Assembly: GCA_004124875.1 (NCBI GenBank)
Contig: SCKJ01000008.1
Location: 43,093-107,092 of the forward strand
Reading direction: 5' to 3'
DNA from: Fidelibacterota bacterium
GTDB taxonomy: Bacteria; Fidelibacterota; Marinisomatia; SCGC-AAA003-L08; TS1B11
DNA length: 64,000 bases
A model generated the notes under the pieces. The model did not search any database. It saw only the letters and a list, made by a program, of their open reading frames with translations, and was not told the origin of the DNA. The position numbers were made by a program, and so were the translations under genes. Below, in pieces: positions 1 to 9,374 of the stretch. Position 1 is the stretch's first letter; the number at the start of each line of letters is the position of its first letter.

Positions 1-974
1 GCAGCGGCGAAATTGCTGTCGATTGAAGTCGCCGTTTCGAGCAGCGGGATCGCCTGTTGAAATTGCATCCGCCAGAAATGATCAAGCCCCTCGGTGTATA
101 ATTTGAAGGCCGCAGCTGATTTAGTCTGCCCCTCCAGGCCCTCAACTGTCGCCTCGCCCCGCAGTATATTGAGTTCCAGGTGATTCTGCATGCCCCGGGA
201 AATCTCCTCCGCAGCCAGAATTAAATCATCTTCATTCTCTGCGTCCACCTTATGGCTGAAATCTACCCGCCCGGTCTTTACAGTGAGCAGTCTGGCTTGC
301 ACCCGGAAACGAGTGCCGATTTTTAAAATGTCACCCAAAATCACCTGCTTTACTTCAGTCCGGTTTGCTACCTCCCTGGCCAAATCGGGAAGCAGTTGGG
401 CTTTTCTGCTTTGTTGGACGGCCTGGATCACATCGAACAGACTCTGGCTGTCAAGGACGTACAGTTCTTTAGAGCCCGAGAGATCGGAGATCACCAGGTT
501 CGCCAAACCTCTTTCCCAAACATCAAAGTCAGGGTCATTGGTCAGATTTTCAAACGGCATGACCGCAATGGAATGTTCGTACGAGGCCAAAGCGCCATCG
601 CTGCCACCACCGTCCCGCATCCAGCCCCAGATGCCGAAGGAAACGGCAATGATAGTCACTGCAACCAGCGCCTTATTGCTGGTGCCCGGCTTGGTCTGTT
701 GCCGTCCTGAACCCGTCGAAGATCCCTCGGTGCGGACTATACCTTCCGGCGTAATATCGAACACCCAGGCGAGGACCATTGCCACAGGGAAGCCGATGAG
801 AAGCATGACGACCAGCAGTGAGCCAATCCAGTCGGGGATATGCAGGTAGTCAAACGAGCTTTCGATGACCTGTAGGATGACAAACGCGATGCCACCATAA
901 AACGCCGCCACCCGGAATACCCGCCTCCGGCGGAGCTCAGCGATGAAGGTGGATAGTTGTGACTGTGGTGCCAT
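1..974 (-). CDS. TolB-like/TPR membrane regulator, partial at left edge
   Basis: The frame begins with ATG at 974 and runs off the window, so about 324 residues are visible. The N-terminus has a basic stretch (FIAELRRRRVFRVAA), two hydrophobic helices near residues 20-60 and the sequence VFDITPEGIVRT. A TolB/FlgO-like domain follows, opening with VMPFENLTNDPDF. The last visible part (FKLYTEGLDHFW) looks like the start of TPR repeats. The same order is found in the complete paralogue at 38341-40392, which is the main support. Such proteins often sit in the inner membrane next to, or fused to, class III cyclase or CadC-type DNA-binding domains; here neither is visible. Its role is unknown, probably sensing or scaffolding. 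Confidence 0.8.
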   Translation of the reverse strand, partial: MAPQSQLSTFIAELRRRRVFRVAAFYGGIAFVILQVIESSFDYLHIPDWIGSLLVVMLLIGFPVAMVLAWVFDITPEGIVRTEGSSTGSGRQQTKPGTSNKALVAVTIIAVSFGIWGWMRDGGGSDGALASYEHSIAVMPFENLTNDPDFDVWERGLANLVISDLSGSKELYVLDSQSLFDVIQAVQQSRKAQLLPDLAREVANRTEVKQVILGDILKIGTRFRVQARLLTVKTGRVDFSHKVDAENEDDLILAAEEISRGMQNHLELNILRGEATVEGLEGQTKSAAAFKLYTEGLDHFWRMQFQQAIPLLETATSIDSNFAA

Positions 975-1163
975 TATGGTTTGGTGATTAGCCTACGGAA
1001 TGTAATAGATAGACCTGAGGATAGCAAAAGGCGGCTGGCTATAATTTAATGGCCAGTGAAGTGAGTCGACCGATTCGAACGAACCCGCGCCCCGTTGCCG
1101 CCGCCCGTTGTGCCGGGCAAGGTCGCTTGAATCGTTCCTTACCGGAAGCCGGTCGAGGCGCCC

Positions 1164-1763
1164 CTAACGGGCGAACTTGATGGTACACCCCAATGCTTTG
1201 GTCGAATTTTGGACAATTTTTTGACCGGCGAGCATGGCGCTTAGCGCATCGGCAAGGTATTCATTTTCCACCTGCTCCGGTCGACGGGCGTTGTCATCAA
1301 TGGCGCCGCGGTAGACCAAAGTGCCACCAGCGTCAAAGACAAATACGTGCGGAGTGCGCGAGGCCCCAAATTCGGTTGCCAGGCGGGCTCCCCCATCGAG
1401 CGCATATGTGAAATTGTATCCGTTCTCTATGGCATGGGTCGTCATGTCGTCAAAATTGTCGCCCCTGTTTCGGGCAGCTTCGTTGGAATTGATGGCGATA
1501 ACCCCGAAACCCTTGGGGATAAAGGCGTCTGCCAGCTTGATATAGCGGTCTTGCCAGGCCAGGACCCAGGGACAGGTGTTGCAGGAAAAGATTACCACCA
1601 AACCTGCTTCACCCATGCTGCTGTTCAGGGATACATCCGCGTTTCCAACAGCCTTCATTAAATAGTCGGGTGAAGGTAGCGGCGCCCCAATGGGCAGCTC
1701 TCCAGCCATCGCGGCTGAAACCAGGATCATCATCGTTAAAAGAGATCGCGATTGACGTTTCAT
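1164..1763 (-). CDS. Exported redoxin (AhpC/TSA-type thioredoxin fold)
   Basis: The 199-residue protein has an N-terminal signal peptide (hydrophobic residues about 8-20, ending near AMAGE). A thioredoxin-fold redoxin domain follows, with an FSCNTCPW active site near residue 60. The CxxC pair suggests a thiol oxidoreductase rather than a one-Cys peroxiredoxin. The later segment GASRTPHVFVFD supplies the cis-Pro loop expected of this fold. An AAGGTGG ribosome site precedes the ATG. It lies 21 bp after a TlpA-like gene on the same strand, so the two probably form an operon for periplasmic thiol redox work. The substrate cannot be told. Confidence 0.85.
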   Translation of the reverse strand: MKRQSRSLLTMMILVSAAMAGELPIGAPLPSPDYLMKAVGNADVSLNSSMGEAGLVVIFSCNTCPWVLAWQDRYIKLADAFIPKGFGVIAINSNEAARNRGDNFDDMTTHAIENGYNFTYALDGGARLATEFGASRTPHVFVFDAGGTLVYRGAIDDNARRPEQVENEYLADALSAMLAGQKIVQNSTKALGCTIKFAR

Positions 1764-1784
1764 TTTCCCACCTTTCTAACCGGG

Positions 1785-2294
1785 TCAGTTGTACAGCCCT
1801 TTCCTGGCCGCAGCACTGAATTTAGTCTTGTCGGCTTCGCCTTCCCAGGATTCTGTAACTTTTCCGTCATTTCGTCCAAAGACGACAGTATAGGGAACGG
1901 CGCCGGTCCAAAATTCATTAATGCCATTGATGAACGGCATATCCTTTTCATCCTTAAGGAACGAGAGTCCCGTTACGCCTTGTGAAGTAAGGAACTTGAC
2001 AACCCTCTCCCTTTCGTCAGTAAAGTCAACGCTGACAAAGTAGATTGTCAACCCGGAGTCTGCCAGTTGTTCGGCCAAATCCATAACCATGGGAAATTCT
2101 TCCACACACGGGGCGCACCATGTAGCCCAGAAATTGACCAAAACTGCTTGCTCCCCCTTTGATTGGGCTACTATTTCCAGAATGCTTTCAGCCGTAGCCC
2201 TGCGGAGATCCAGTTGAGAGTTGCCTTGGCAACTGAACAGAGAGACGCATGCGACAATCTGGATGAACGTTTTTGTAATGTGTTTAACAATCAT
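1785..2294 (-). CDS. TlpA/ResA-like thioredoxin lipoprotein
   Basis: The active site WATWCAPCVEEFP marks a TlpA/ResA-type membrane-anchored disulfide reductase. I chose the ATG at 2294 (169 residues) because it gives a short signal peptide ending in a lipobox (LFSC) just before QGNSQ. A longer frame begins at 2366 but would put 24 unrelated residues ahead of the signal peptide. The protein should be tethered on the periplasmic side and may reduce disulfides, for example during cytochrome maturation. It is the first gene of a two-gene unit with the redoxin at 1164-1763. Confidence 0.85.
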   Translation of the reverse strand: MIVKHITKTFIQIVACVSLFSCQGNSQLDLRRATAESILEIVAQSKGEQAVLVNFWATWCAPCVEEFPMVMDLAEQLADSGLTIYFVSVDFTDERERVVKFLTSQGVTGLSFLKDEKDMPFINGINEFWTGAVPYTVVFGRNDGKVTESWEGEADKTKFSAAARKGLYN

Positions 2295-2685
2295 TCTTAC
2301 GGAGAAATTAGCCGATGGAATAAGGCTGGACCAGTAAAACGGGCAGCGGTGTCTATAATTCTCCAAGCCTTATTCCGAACGATAGGGCACGACGCAGCGG
2401 GCGTCGTGATTTAAATTAAGGGTCTAGCACGATTCAACCATCCCCCCTGACCCCTTATTAGCCTGACGAGCTGTCCCTTCATCTAGTCCAAAAGCTTATA
2501 GATACGACGGAAAAATCCGGCCATGTGGCGCCGAGCAGGATAATTACCGGCTTACCTGCAAGTGGCCACTACAGCAGCAACGCTTGCAAAATGGGAGCTA
2601 TCAAGCCGCTGACTTGAAACTCGCTATAGCTTTATATTCCCGGTCCACCATAAAATGTAACGTTCCGTGGAAAGGACCGATTGAG

Positions 2686-3321
2686 ATGCTTGAACTATTG
2701 CCTCAGGATATCGACGCTTACTGCCGTTCGCATACTTCAGCAGAGGCGCCCATTTTCAAGGAAATTATCGACTATACAAATGCCAGCGAATCCAATCCCC
2801 AGATGCTCTCGGGCTACCTGGTCGGCGCCGTCCTGCAGCTGCTCATCCGAAGCCTTGGCGCCACTCGCGTTGTGGAGGTAGGATCATTCACCGGATTTGG
2901 CACACTTAAAATGGCCGAAGCCTTGCCACCGGAGGGCGAAGTGCATGCCCTCGAGTTAGAGGCCAGTCGAGGTCATAAAATTCGTGAATTTGCCCGACAG
3001 GCAGGCTGGGAATCAAAAGTGAAGTTACATATCGGGCCCGCATTGGAAAGTCTGCAGGAACTTGCGGGTCCATTTGACCTCGCATTCATCGATGCGGATA
3101 AAGAGAATTACCCGAATTATTATGCCGCCTGCAAGGCCTTGATCAGGCGCGGTGGCGTCATCGTAATTGATAATGCTCTGTTCAGCGGAGATGTCCTCGA
3201 TCCCCAACAACCGGCAGCTCGGGCCATTGACGATACCAATACCTTTATCGCTGATGATTCCGATGTGGCCAACGTTCTTCTTCCGCTCAGGGATGGCCTG
3301 ATGATCGCCCAACTGCTTTGA
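2686..3321 (+). CDS. Class I SAM O-methyltransferase (caffeoyl-CoA OMT family)
   Basis: The 211-residue protein carries the SAM-binding motif VVEVGSFTGFGTLKMA, an acidic ligand in VHALELE, and the family block FDLAFIDADKENYPNYY followed by GGVIVIDNALFSG. The conserved D/N residues match the divalent-metal-dependent cation OMT family. The frame is open from 2584, but the ATG at 2686 has an AAAGGA site at good spacing and fits the family length. These enzymes methylate catechol-like or other small hydroxylated substrates; the substrate here is unknown. It stands alone, convergent with the SGNH gene downstream. Confidence 0.88.
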   Translation: MLELLPQDIDAYCRSHTSAEAPIFKEIIDYTNASESNPQMLSGYLVGAVLQLLIRSLGATRVVEVGSFTGFGTLKMAEALPPEGEVHALELEASRGHKIREFARQAGWESKVKLHIGPALESLQELAGPFDLAFIDADKENYPNYYAACKALIRRGGVIVIDNALFSGDVLDPQQPAARAIDDTNTFIADDSDVANVLLPLRDGLMIAQLL

Positions 3322-3471
3322 CAGGCCGGAGCTTGCGCTCCAACCCGGATTACGTTGCCGCCACGACGCGGTTGCCGCACAGGCAGATGCGCGAGACAGC
3401 CCCGGCTTCCGGCGGGATGGCCCCTGAGGAACATGGATGATCAGTAGCCGGGTTTTCCCATAGACCGATAG

Positions 3472-5445
3472 TTAAGGTGTTTGGAGCAACTCGCGTTGCA
3501 GCTGCGCAGCCCCGGGATAGTTGGGATATAAATTGATCAACTGTGCAACTTGGTCGCGGGCTTTCCATTGAGAACCGGTTTCGGCATAGGCAGTAGCCAA
3601 CCTGAACATCAGCTCACCATCTCCAGGATTCAGCTGCACGGCGCCCGCCATATAAGCCACCGCAGCATCCAGTTGGCCCTCATGCTGCAAAATGATTCCG
3701 GTCCATTTCCAGCTGTAAGGATCTGAGCTGAGGTTTGCCGCTTCTTTCAGGTAGGGCAGAGCGGCTGATAAGCGCCCCGCTTCCACCTGCATTCGCCCAA
3801 CCTGAATAAATGACGACGGATTGACCGGGAACACTTGGGACAGGACGCCGTATTCAGCCAGGGCCTTATCGGTCTCTCCAGACTGTTCATAGTACCGGCC
3901 AAGCATGACGTGGGACATCTCGTAGCTTAGCTCACCCCGCAGATGTTTGAGGGCAAACTCCTGTATCACGGTCGTTGGGCGCAAGTCCTCCAGCGTCTGC
4001 CGCCGGACCGATACCTTAAAGGGCCAGCCCGAAGTGAGCATGCCCACCCGATATTCAGCAATTTGCCTGTCGAGAGCAGACACGGCAGTGGCGTCCATAT
4101 ACCACGCGTCATTTTTAGGCCCAATGGGCGCCACCCCTCCTGCCAGAAGCCGCTTGGAGGTAATGACCTCGGCAAAGGCTTTCGCCATCAGAAAATAGCC
4201 CTCAAGATTGGGGTGCAGATGGTCCACCATGAGGTTAGCGCCGACTATTCCATCCGGCGAAGCCTCGGCATAATCCTGAGCAATATCTGCAAGATAGGTC
4301 TCCTCGGATTGGCTCAGCTGCATGATAATATCGCTGAACGCCTCGCTGGCCCGAAAGCGCAGACCGTCCAGCTCTTTCGCTCGTACGAAAGCAATCCGGG
4401 CGTCCGCAATGCGACCGATCTTCAGGTAGCCTTGTCCTGCCAGGTACCAGGATTGCGCATACGCCGAATCCACAGCGATGGCTGCCAGCGCCAGGTCAAG
4501 ACCCTCCGCCCAGGCTCCGCTTTCCATGAATGTTGATGCCTTGGCATTCAACTCCATGAGCGCCGGCAGTTTGGCAGAATCAGACGGCATTGAAACGAAA
4601 GGGGCTTGATCCAGGAGGTTGCTCACCAACGTCCCCAGAACCAGCGGGATATGACGGTCGGAAGTAATCCTGACCAGCGCCGTCAAGTTGGCCTCAAAAT
4701 GATCCAGCGCCGTTTGATGCTGGGGATCGGTATAGCCAATGGCCTGGTTCCCGGCCATGCGAAACATCAGTGTCTGATGGGTGGTATCCTCCGCGGCCAG
4801 AGCCTCTCTGGTAAAGACGACAAGCTGCCGGGTGAGCTGAAACAGCCTGAGGTGCCGCAACTTCATATAGAGCAGAGTCATGTTGCGTGAGCCACCAATA
4901 TTCTGGGTCGATGCCGCACCCAGCGCGCCATAGAGTTCGTTGTGCCCGGCATAGACCACCATGAGATCGGGCTCATGCTCCAGCGCATCCCTGGCCAGGT
5001 CAAGAACGGTAAATGAGGTCACCGCCGTAATTCCAAGGTTGACCATCTCAATGCGGTAGTCCGGGTAGGCCTGGGCGAGGATTATCTTGAGAACAGCCGG
5101 AAAAGTGCCCCCGGGGTGGTGCGGAAATCCTGCCGTGGTCGAGCCACCCAGAGCGACGACTCTAAGAATATGGGGCGTTTTATTTTTAAGGATGTATCCC
5201 TGAGCGCCAAGAGAGCCGAAGGAGCGCTGCATGAAGTAACGTTTCCCCAAGCCCAGGTTGACCCGCAGGTAGTCGGGATTTACCTTGCTGGGACCCATGA
5301 GACTCAGGTCGTCTCCAAAGCCCGCTACCCGCAGCCCGCCTTCCAGGATGACCAGGATAAAAAGGGGAAACAGGAACAACAGAAAGTTAGCCCCCCAACG
5401 CCGCCCTGCCGTGAGGCTGGTAGGGGTATCATCTGCAGAGGGCAT
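3472..5445 (-). CDS. Membrane-anchored SGNH hydrolase with TPR repeats
   Basis: The 657-residue protein has one N-terminal transmembrane helix (about 20-36). An SGNH/GDSL esterase domain follows: block I GGSTTAG (Ser102), block II near NLGI (138), block III GHNE (Asn169), and block V DHLHP near residue 405. TPR-like repeats lie around residues 290-360, inserted in the hydrolase, and again after about 510. It is the last gene of the carbamoyltransferase operon, 59 bp after the DUF5989-like gene. The family removes or transfers acyl groups on glycans or lipids. Together with the carbamoyltransferase it suggests tailoring of an envelope glycan or glycolipid, which is inference. Confidence 0.85.
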   Translation of the reverse strand: MPSADDTPTSLTAGRRWGANFLLFLFPLFILVILEGGLRVAGFGDDLSLMGPSKVNPDYLRVNLGLGKRYFMQRSFGSLGAQGYILKNKTPHILRVVALGGSTTAGFPHHPGGTFPAVLKIILAQAYPDYRIEMVNLGITAVTSFTVLDLARDALEHEPDLMVVYAGHNELYGALGAASTQNIGGSRNMTLLYMKLRHLRLFQLTRQLVVFTREALAAEDTTHQTLMFRMAGNQAIGYTDPQHQTALDHFEANLTALVRITSDRHIPLVLGTLVSNLLDQAPFVSMPSDSAKLPALMELNAKASTFMESGAWAEGLDLALAAIAVDSAYAQSWYLAGQGYLKIGRIADARIAFVRAKELDGLRFRASEAFSDIIMQLSQSEETYLADIAQDYAEASPDGIVGANLMVDHLHPNLEGYFLMAKAFAEVITSKRLLAGGVAPIGPKNDAWYMDATAVSALDRQIAEYRVGMLTSGWPFKVSVRRQTLEDLRPTTVIQEFALKHLRGELSYEMSHVMLGRYYEQSGETDKALAEYGVLSQVFPVNPSSFIQVGRMQVEAGRLSAALPYLKEAANLSSDPYSWKWTGIILQHEGQLDAAVAYMAGAVQLNPGDGELMFRLATAYAETGSQWKARDQVAQLINLYPNYPGAAQLQRELLQTP

Positions 5446-5504
5446 GCCTGATCGTCGCCTTCAAATTCCGCCAATCATGGAACGATTCGCCCGTGCCGGT
5501 TGAT

Positions 5505-5657
5505 CTAAAATACCGTGTAAATAAAGGTGGCAAGCGCTGATGATTCGGTTGCAACGATGATCCCAGCTAACAGTATTAATACCAGAAATATTGGACTTAG
5601 CCACCATTTTTTTCTGACTTTGATAAAATCCCAAATGAGCCTGATTTTGCTGAACAT
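5505..5657 (-). CDS. Tiny membrane protein, DUF5989/SxtK-like
   Basis: A 50-residue frame starts at the ATG at 5657 and ends at TAG 5505-5507. The N-terminus reads MFSKIRLIWDFIKVRKKWW, followed by a single hydrophobic helix and a short tail ending FIYTVF. This matches the small DUF5989 proteins that I recall being encoded beside SxtJ and carbamoyltransferases. It sits exactly between the SxtJ-like and SGNH genes on the same strand, which supports it being real despite its size. Its role is unknown; a membrane subunit or regulator of the carbamoyltransferase complex is plausible. Confidence 0.82.
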   Translation of the reverse strand: MFSKIRLIWDFIKVRKKWWLSPIFLVLILLAGIIVATESSALATFIYTVF

Positions 5658-5705
5658 GGTTCTATGTTAGTCCTTATCCGGCAGTAAAGGTAATACCAAT
5701 CAGGT

Positions 5706-6119
5706 CTAATAGGGTTTGTCGGGTCTGTCGGCGGTGCCGCCGGAATTTGCTCTCTTCCAATAGGTTTCCAGCTCGGAATCGATGCGCAAATCCAGAGTCT
5801 TTTTACCCAGCGCAAGCAGAAGAAATCTCGTGGGGGTCACCAGAAATATATAGACCAGGGTTAGAATGATCCGCGTCACGATAAAGTTGAGCACATGCGC
5901 CACTTTCATCCAGACCCGTTCAATGGGGCGCAAGGCCTGCGGCGCCAAAATGGCGACAATCAGGAAACCGGCCGCCACGGCCAGTAAATAGGGCGCGAAG
6001 GCCACCTGCTTCATCGCCAGCAAACCGCCAATCACCCCAAATCCAGTCGTCATGGCCAGGCCATACCGGCGCAGTTCACGATTCGATGAGGCGCCCTTTT
6101 GCATCCCGGCATTCTTCAC
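5706..6119 (-). CDS. SxtJ-like membrane protein
   Basis: The 137-residue protein has two hydrophobic segments near residues 24-60 (a hairpin) and another near 83-100. The RPIERVWMKVAHVLN block after the hairpin and the following TRIILTLVYIFLVTPTRF are typical of the SxtJ family. The start is GTG at 6119, three bases after the carbamoyltransferase stop; an in-frame ATG at 6104 is the alternative. Tight coupling to the carbamoyltransferase suggests a shared membrane complex. The family has no established biochemical function. Confidence 0.85.
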   Translation of the reverse strand: MKNAGMQKGASSNRELRRYGLAMTTGFGVIGGLLAMKQVAFAPYLLAVAAGFLIVAILAPQALRPIERVWMKVAHVLNFIVTRIILTLVYIFLVTPTRFLLLALGKKTLDLRIDSELETYWKRANSGGTADRPDKPY

Positions 6120-6122
6120 GAG

Positions 6123-7934
6123 TCAATCCAGCTCATATTGAGACCGCCAATCCAATTTGTCCTCAAATTCCGGCTGTTCTCCTTTGTAGAGGATGAGGCC
6201 CTCCATCATTAAAACATCCATGTCCGTGCGCATAAAACATTGATAGGCCTCGGCCGGTGAACAGACAATGGGCTCTCCACGCACGTTAAAACTGGTATTG
6301 GCTACGACAGAGTAACCGGTTTTTGCCTTGAATGCGGAGAGCAGCTGATAGAAGTTTTTATTATACTGTCCATCCACGGTTTGCACGCGGGCTGAATAAT
6401 CTATATGTGTGACAGCCGGAATATCCGACCGCGGAATCATGGCTGGTGCGCTGCCGGGCGCATCCCGTTCCTCTAGTGCAGGCTTGAGTCGCCGCTCCGT
6501 CTTCACATCTGCCACGATCAGCATGTAGGGCGACGGCCGGTCGAGCTGGAAATATTCACCGACATCCTCCAGCAGGCAACTGGGAGCAAACGGTCTGAAG
6601 GACTCGCGATATTTTATCCGCTGATTCATCCTGGACTGCATACCGGGATCGCGCGCATCTCCAAGGATCGAGCGGCTCCCCAACGCCCGGGGCCCAAATT
6701 CCATGCGCCCGTCAAACAAACCGACAATTTTCTGCCCGGCCAGCTCATCAGCCACCTTGGCGAGGGCCTCCTGCTCCCCATAGTCGTGATAGGGATGGCC
6801 CTGTTCATCCAGCCAGGCCATCACCTCATTGCGGGTCCATTGAGGCCCCAGATAAGAACCTTTTTGTGTGTCCAAAACATGGCGGTCATTCCCGAGAATC
6901 TGATGCCAGACAAACAGCGCGCATCCCAGGGCTCCACCCGCATCGCCAGCGGCGGGCTGAATCCAAATGTCATCAAATACGCCCTCTGAAACGAGTTTCC
7001 CATTGGCCACACAGTTCAAGGCGACCCCGCCCGCCAGAGCGAGGTTCCTCTGGCCCGTCACGCGGCGGATGTGACGCGCGCATTTCAGGATGACCTCCTC
7101 TGTGACCGCCTGGATTGAGGCGGCCATATCCATTTCCCGCTTCGTGATTTCCGACTCCGGCTGCCGTGGCGGGCCGCCAAACAGACCATCGAATTTCCCA
7201 TTGGTCATGGTCGATCCAACGCCGTAATTGAAATAGCGCATGTCCAGGCGGAAACTGCCATCGTCCCGCACATCGATGAGGTGCTCGCGGATCGTCTGCA
7301 CGTAGCGGGGCTCGCCGTAGGGGGCCAGTCCCATCAGCTTATACTCACCGGAATTGACTTTGAATCCGCAATGATAGGTGAATGCGGAATAGAGCAGCCC
7401 GAGGCTGTGGGGAAAGTGAATCTCGTACTGCAGATCAATATGATGGCCCTCGCCGACGCCCCATGAGGTGGTGGCCCACTCCCCCACGCCATCCATGGTC
7501 AGTATGGCGGCGTCCTTAAAAGGGCTGGGGAAAAAGGCCGATGCCGCATGCGATTGATGATGTTCCGGGTAATAGATTTCCCCGCCGTAGCCGGTGAGCA
7601 ATGCTTTAATCCGGCTGTCCATCCAGAGCTTGTACTTAACCCACGGCGGTATGGCCTTGATGAAGCTGGCCAGGCCCCTGGGGGCAAAAGCAATGTGGGT
7701 GTCAAGGATGCGCTCAAACTTCAGCCAGGGCTTATCGTAAAAGGCAACATGGTCGAGCTGATCGGCCTCGAGACCCCCTTCCTTCAGGCAGTAGGCAATG
7801 GCGTTCGCGGGATAGCTGGGGTCATGTTTAATACGGGTAAAACGCTCTTCCTGGGCCGCAGCAACAATTTCGCCATCGGTAATCAGGCATGCCGCTGAAT
7901 CGTGATAGAAAGCCGATATTCCCAAAATGTGCAT
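6123..7934 (-). CDS. NodU/CmcH-family O-carbamoyltransferase
   Basis: The 603-residue protein opens with MHILGISAFYHDSAACLI and has the metal-binding HHQSHAASAFF block (His125, 126, 129). GGVALNCVANG and AAGDAGGALG follow, and the C-terminal domain has FGPRALGSRSILGDAR. This is the full two-domain layout of enzymes that pass carbamoyl phosphate-derived carbamoyl to a hydroxyl (NodU, CmcH, SxtI, TobZ). It is cytoplasmic and leads the operon with SxtJ-like, DUF5989-like and SGNH/TPR genes. The acceptor is unknown; no polyketide or antibiotic genes are nearby, so a surface glycan or lipid is more likely than a toxin. Confidence 0.93.
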   Translation of the reverse strand: MHILGISAFYHDSAACLITDGEIVAAAQEERFTRIKHDPSYPANAIAYCLKEGGLEADQLDHVAFYDKPWLKFERILDTHIAFAPRGLASFIKAIPPWVKYKLWMDSRIKALLTGYGGEIYYPEHHQSHAASAFFPSPFKDAAILTMDGVGEWATTSWGVGEGHHIDLQYEIHFPHSLGLLYSAFTYHCGFKVNSGEYKLMGLAPYGEPRYVQTIREHLIDVRDDGSFRLDMRYFNYGVGSTMTNGKFDGLFGGPPRQPESEITKREMDMAASIQAVTEEVILKCARHIRRVTGQRNLALAGGVALNCVANGKLVSEGVFDDIWIQPAAGDAGGALGCALFVWHQILGNDRHVLDTQKGSYLGPQWTRNEVMAWLDEQGHPYHDYGEQEALAKVADELAGQKIVGLFDGRMEFGPRALGSRSILGDARDPGMQSRMNQRIKYRESFRPFAPSCLLEDVGEYFQLDRPSPYMLIVADVKTERRLKPALEERDAPGSAPAMIPRSDIPAVTHIDYSARVQTVDGQYNKNFYQLLSAFKAKTGYSVVANTSFNVRGEPIVCSPAEAYQCFMRTDMDVLMMEGLILYKGEQPEFEDKLDWRSQYELD

Positions 7935-8139
7935 ATGATGCCAACCCCATTCGTCTTAACCGCCACATCCTTCAATCCGCCAGCTGGTGGACTCAGGACA
8001 GGTCTTTTTCACCTCAATCCAATTAGGCAATATCTTAGACAAAATTAAGCTCAGGTGGAATTGATAGCTTCGATGGCGATGTTCGATGATTAAAATAAGT
8101 TGATTCTCACGGCGGCCAGAATACGCGACACTAAACCTA

Positions 8140-8496
8140 TCAATATCTTGGGCGGTGGGGAGCTTTATATCCAATATATGGACCAAAACGTATCGAAATG
8201 GTCATCCAGGCCTCGACGGCCCACCCTACCGATACGAACACGGCCATCCACGCGTAGCTGGCGATGGCCAGGCCAACACTACTGGCACCCTGTCCCGCTA
8301 TCCCCACAATCTGTTCAGTCGAAATGTTCGCCGCGATGAGGGCTATCCCAATCATGGGCCAGAGCAAGCCGTGACCCGCAAGGAAAAAGTCTTCTCCCGG
8401 CTCTTCCTTTCGGCTCTTGTACATACTAACACCAATGACAATGGTGAAAAACAGGATAAATGATAAGATATCAAAGACGCTTAATTCCAATATCAC
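8140..8496 (-). pseudogene. Truncated SSS-family sodium:solute symporter (5' remnant)
   Basis: Translation from a GTG at 8496 gives the first helix and the hallmark loop of SLC5-type symporters: SRKEEPGEDFFLAGHGLLWPM, then IGIALIAANISTEQ. The family continues for roughly 500-600 residues, but here homology fades after about residue 98 (WAVEAWM). The last 20 residues look unrelated before a stop. An AGAGGGA site precedes the start. I read this as the 5' end of a gene whose remaining four fifths was deleted. Immediately upstream lies a possible C-terminal scrap of another gene. Confidence 0.75.
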
Positions 8497-8517
8497 TCCC
8501 TCTTATTGGTTGCTGAA

Positions 8518-8590
8518 TCAATACTCGCCGAAAACATGGCCCTCAAGATCGGAGGTCCCGTACCGACTGCCATTATCGGCGTACCGGAGG
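8518..8590 (-). pseudogene. Possible C-terminal scrap of an unidentified gene
   Basis: Minus-strand codons before a TGA at 8518-8520 read SLRYADNGSRYGTSDLEGH and end VFGEY. This looks like a natural protein end placed 20 bp ahead of the symporter start, as in an operon. No open start is found upstream. I cannot name the family, and it may be chance. Confidence 0.25.
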
Positions 8591-8624
8591 CTTAAAAAGG
8601 TGCATGTCGTCAATGCAACGCAAG

Positions 8625-9374
8625 TTATGGGTAACCACGAAACAATTCTGAGCGGATGCGCTCCCGCGGAACGCCAAGGGCCTCCACAAGCTGCCCGAGC
8701 TCAGACACCAAGCTGGGTGGGCCCGCGAAGTAGTAGATGGCGTCGCCCCCGCCAGCAACCACTTCATCCAGCAAGTCCCTGTCTATATGGCCGAAGCGGT
8801 GATCCCAGGATAGTTTTGGCGAAGGCTGGCTGACAGTGTAGATGATTCGGAGATGCCCGTTTGTATGTGCCAACTCATCAAGCTGGCCCTTATATGCCAC
8901 CTCATCCGGACTCCGATTGCCGTACACGAGGGTCAGGGGCGTAGACAGTCCCGAGTCAGTGGCATACTCAATCGTACTCATGAACGGTGTGATTCCGATG
9001 CCACCCGTTATAAAGATCCCCGGGCGGTCGGATTCGAAGGGAAAATGCCCGCGTGGGCTGGTGATGCGAACTTCGTCACCCGGTTCGAGCAAATACAAAG
9101 CGCGCTTGAAAGGGCTCTCCGAATTGCGGAGGGCGAACTCCAGGTAGTCCCTTGTAGGCGCGCTGGCGATCGACAGTGCATGCCAGTCCCGCCCCTCCTT
9201 TACATCCAGCATGAGTCTCACGGACTGGCTTGCCTGGAAAGAAAAGCCAGCCGGCTTGGTAAGCCGGATCGATCGGATCGTCGGCGTCTGATCCTTCGTT
9301 TCGAGGACCGTCACTGAAGTGCTGTCCGCCGCCGGCACAGCGGTTCCCTGCTGTTGATCATGTTGAGCCATCAT
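8625..9374 (-). CDS. Ferredoxin-NADP reductase-like flavoprotein
   Basis: The 249-residue protein has an FAD-binding barrel with HALSIASAP (the RxYS-type flavin motif in variant form) and GDEVRITSPRGHFPF. An NAD(P)-binding domain follows with GGIGITPFMSTIEYA, VYGNRSPDEVAY and YYFAGPP. This is the FNR superfamily layout without a fused ferredoxin domain. It may pass electrons between NAD(P)H and an unlinked redox partner. No operon partner is seen: the next gene upstream on the same strand is an HtrA-type protease 207 bp away. Confidence 0.85.
   Translation of the reverse strand: MMAQHDQQQGTAVPAADSTSVTVLETKDQTPTIRSIRLTKPAGFSFQASQSVRLMLDVKEGRDWHALSIASAPTRDYLEFALRNSESPFKRALYLLEPGDEVRITSPRGHFPFESDRPGIFITGGIGITPFMSTIEYATDSGLSTPLTLVYGNRSPDEVAYKGQLDELAHTNGHLRIIYTVSQPSPKLSWDHRFGHIDRDLLDEVVAGGGDAIYYFAGPPSLVSELGQLVEALGVPRERIRSELFRGYP

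Noticed and set aside
1040..1110. GGTTCGTTCGAATC on the minus strand, like a tRNA T-loop
   Set aside because: The flanking bases do not form a T-stem or acceptor stem, so no tRNA can be folded.
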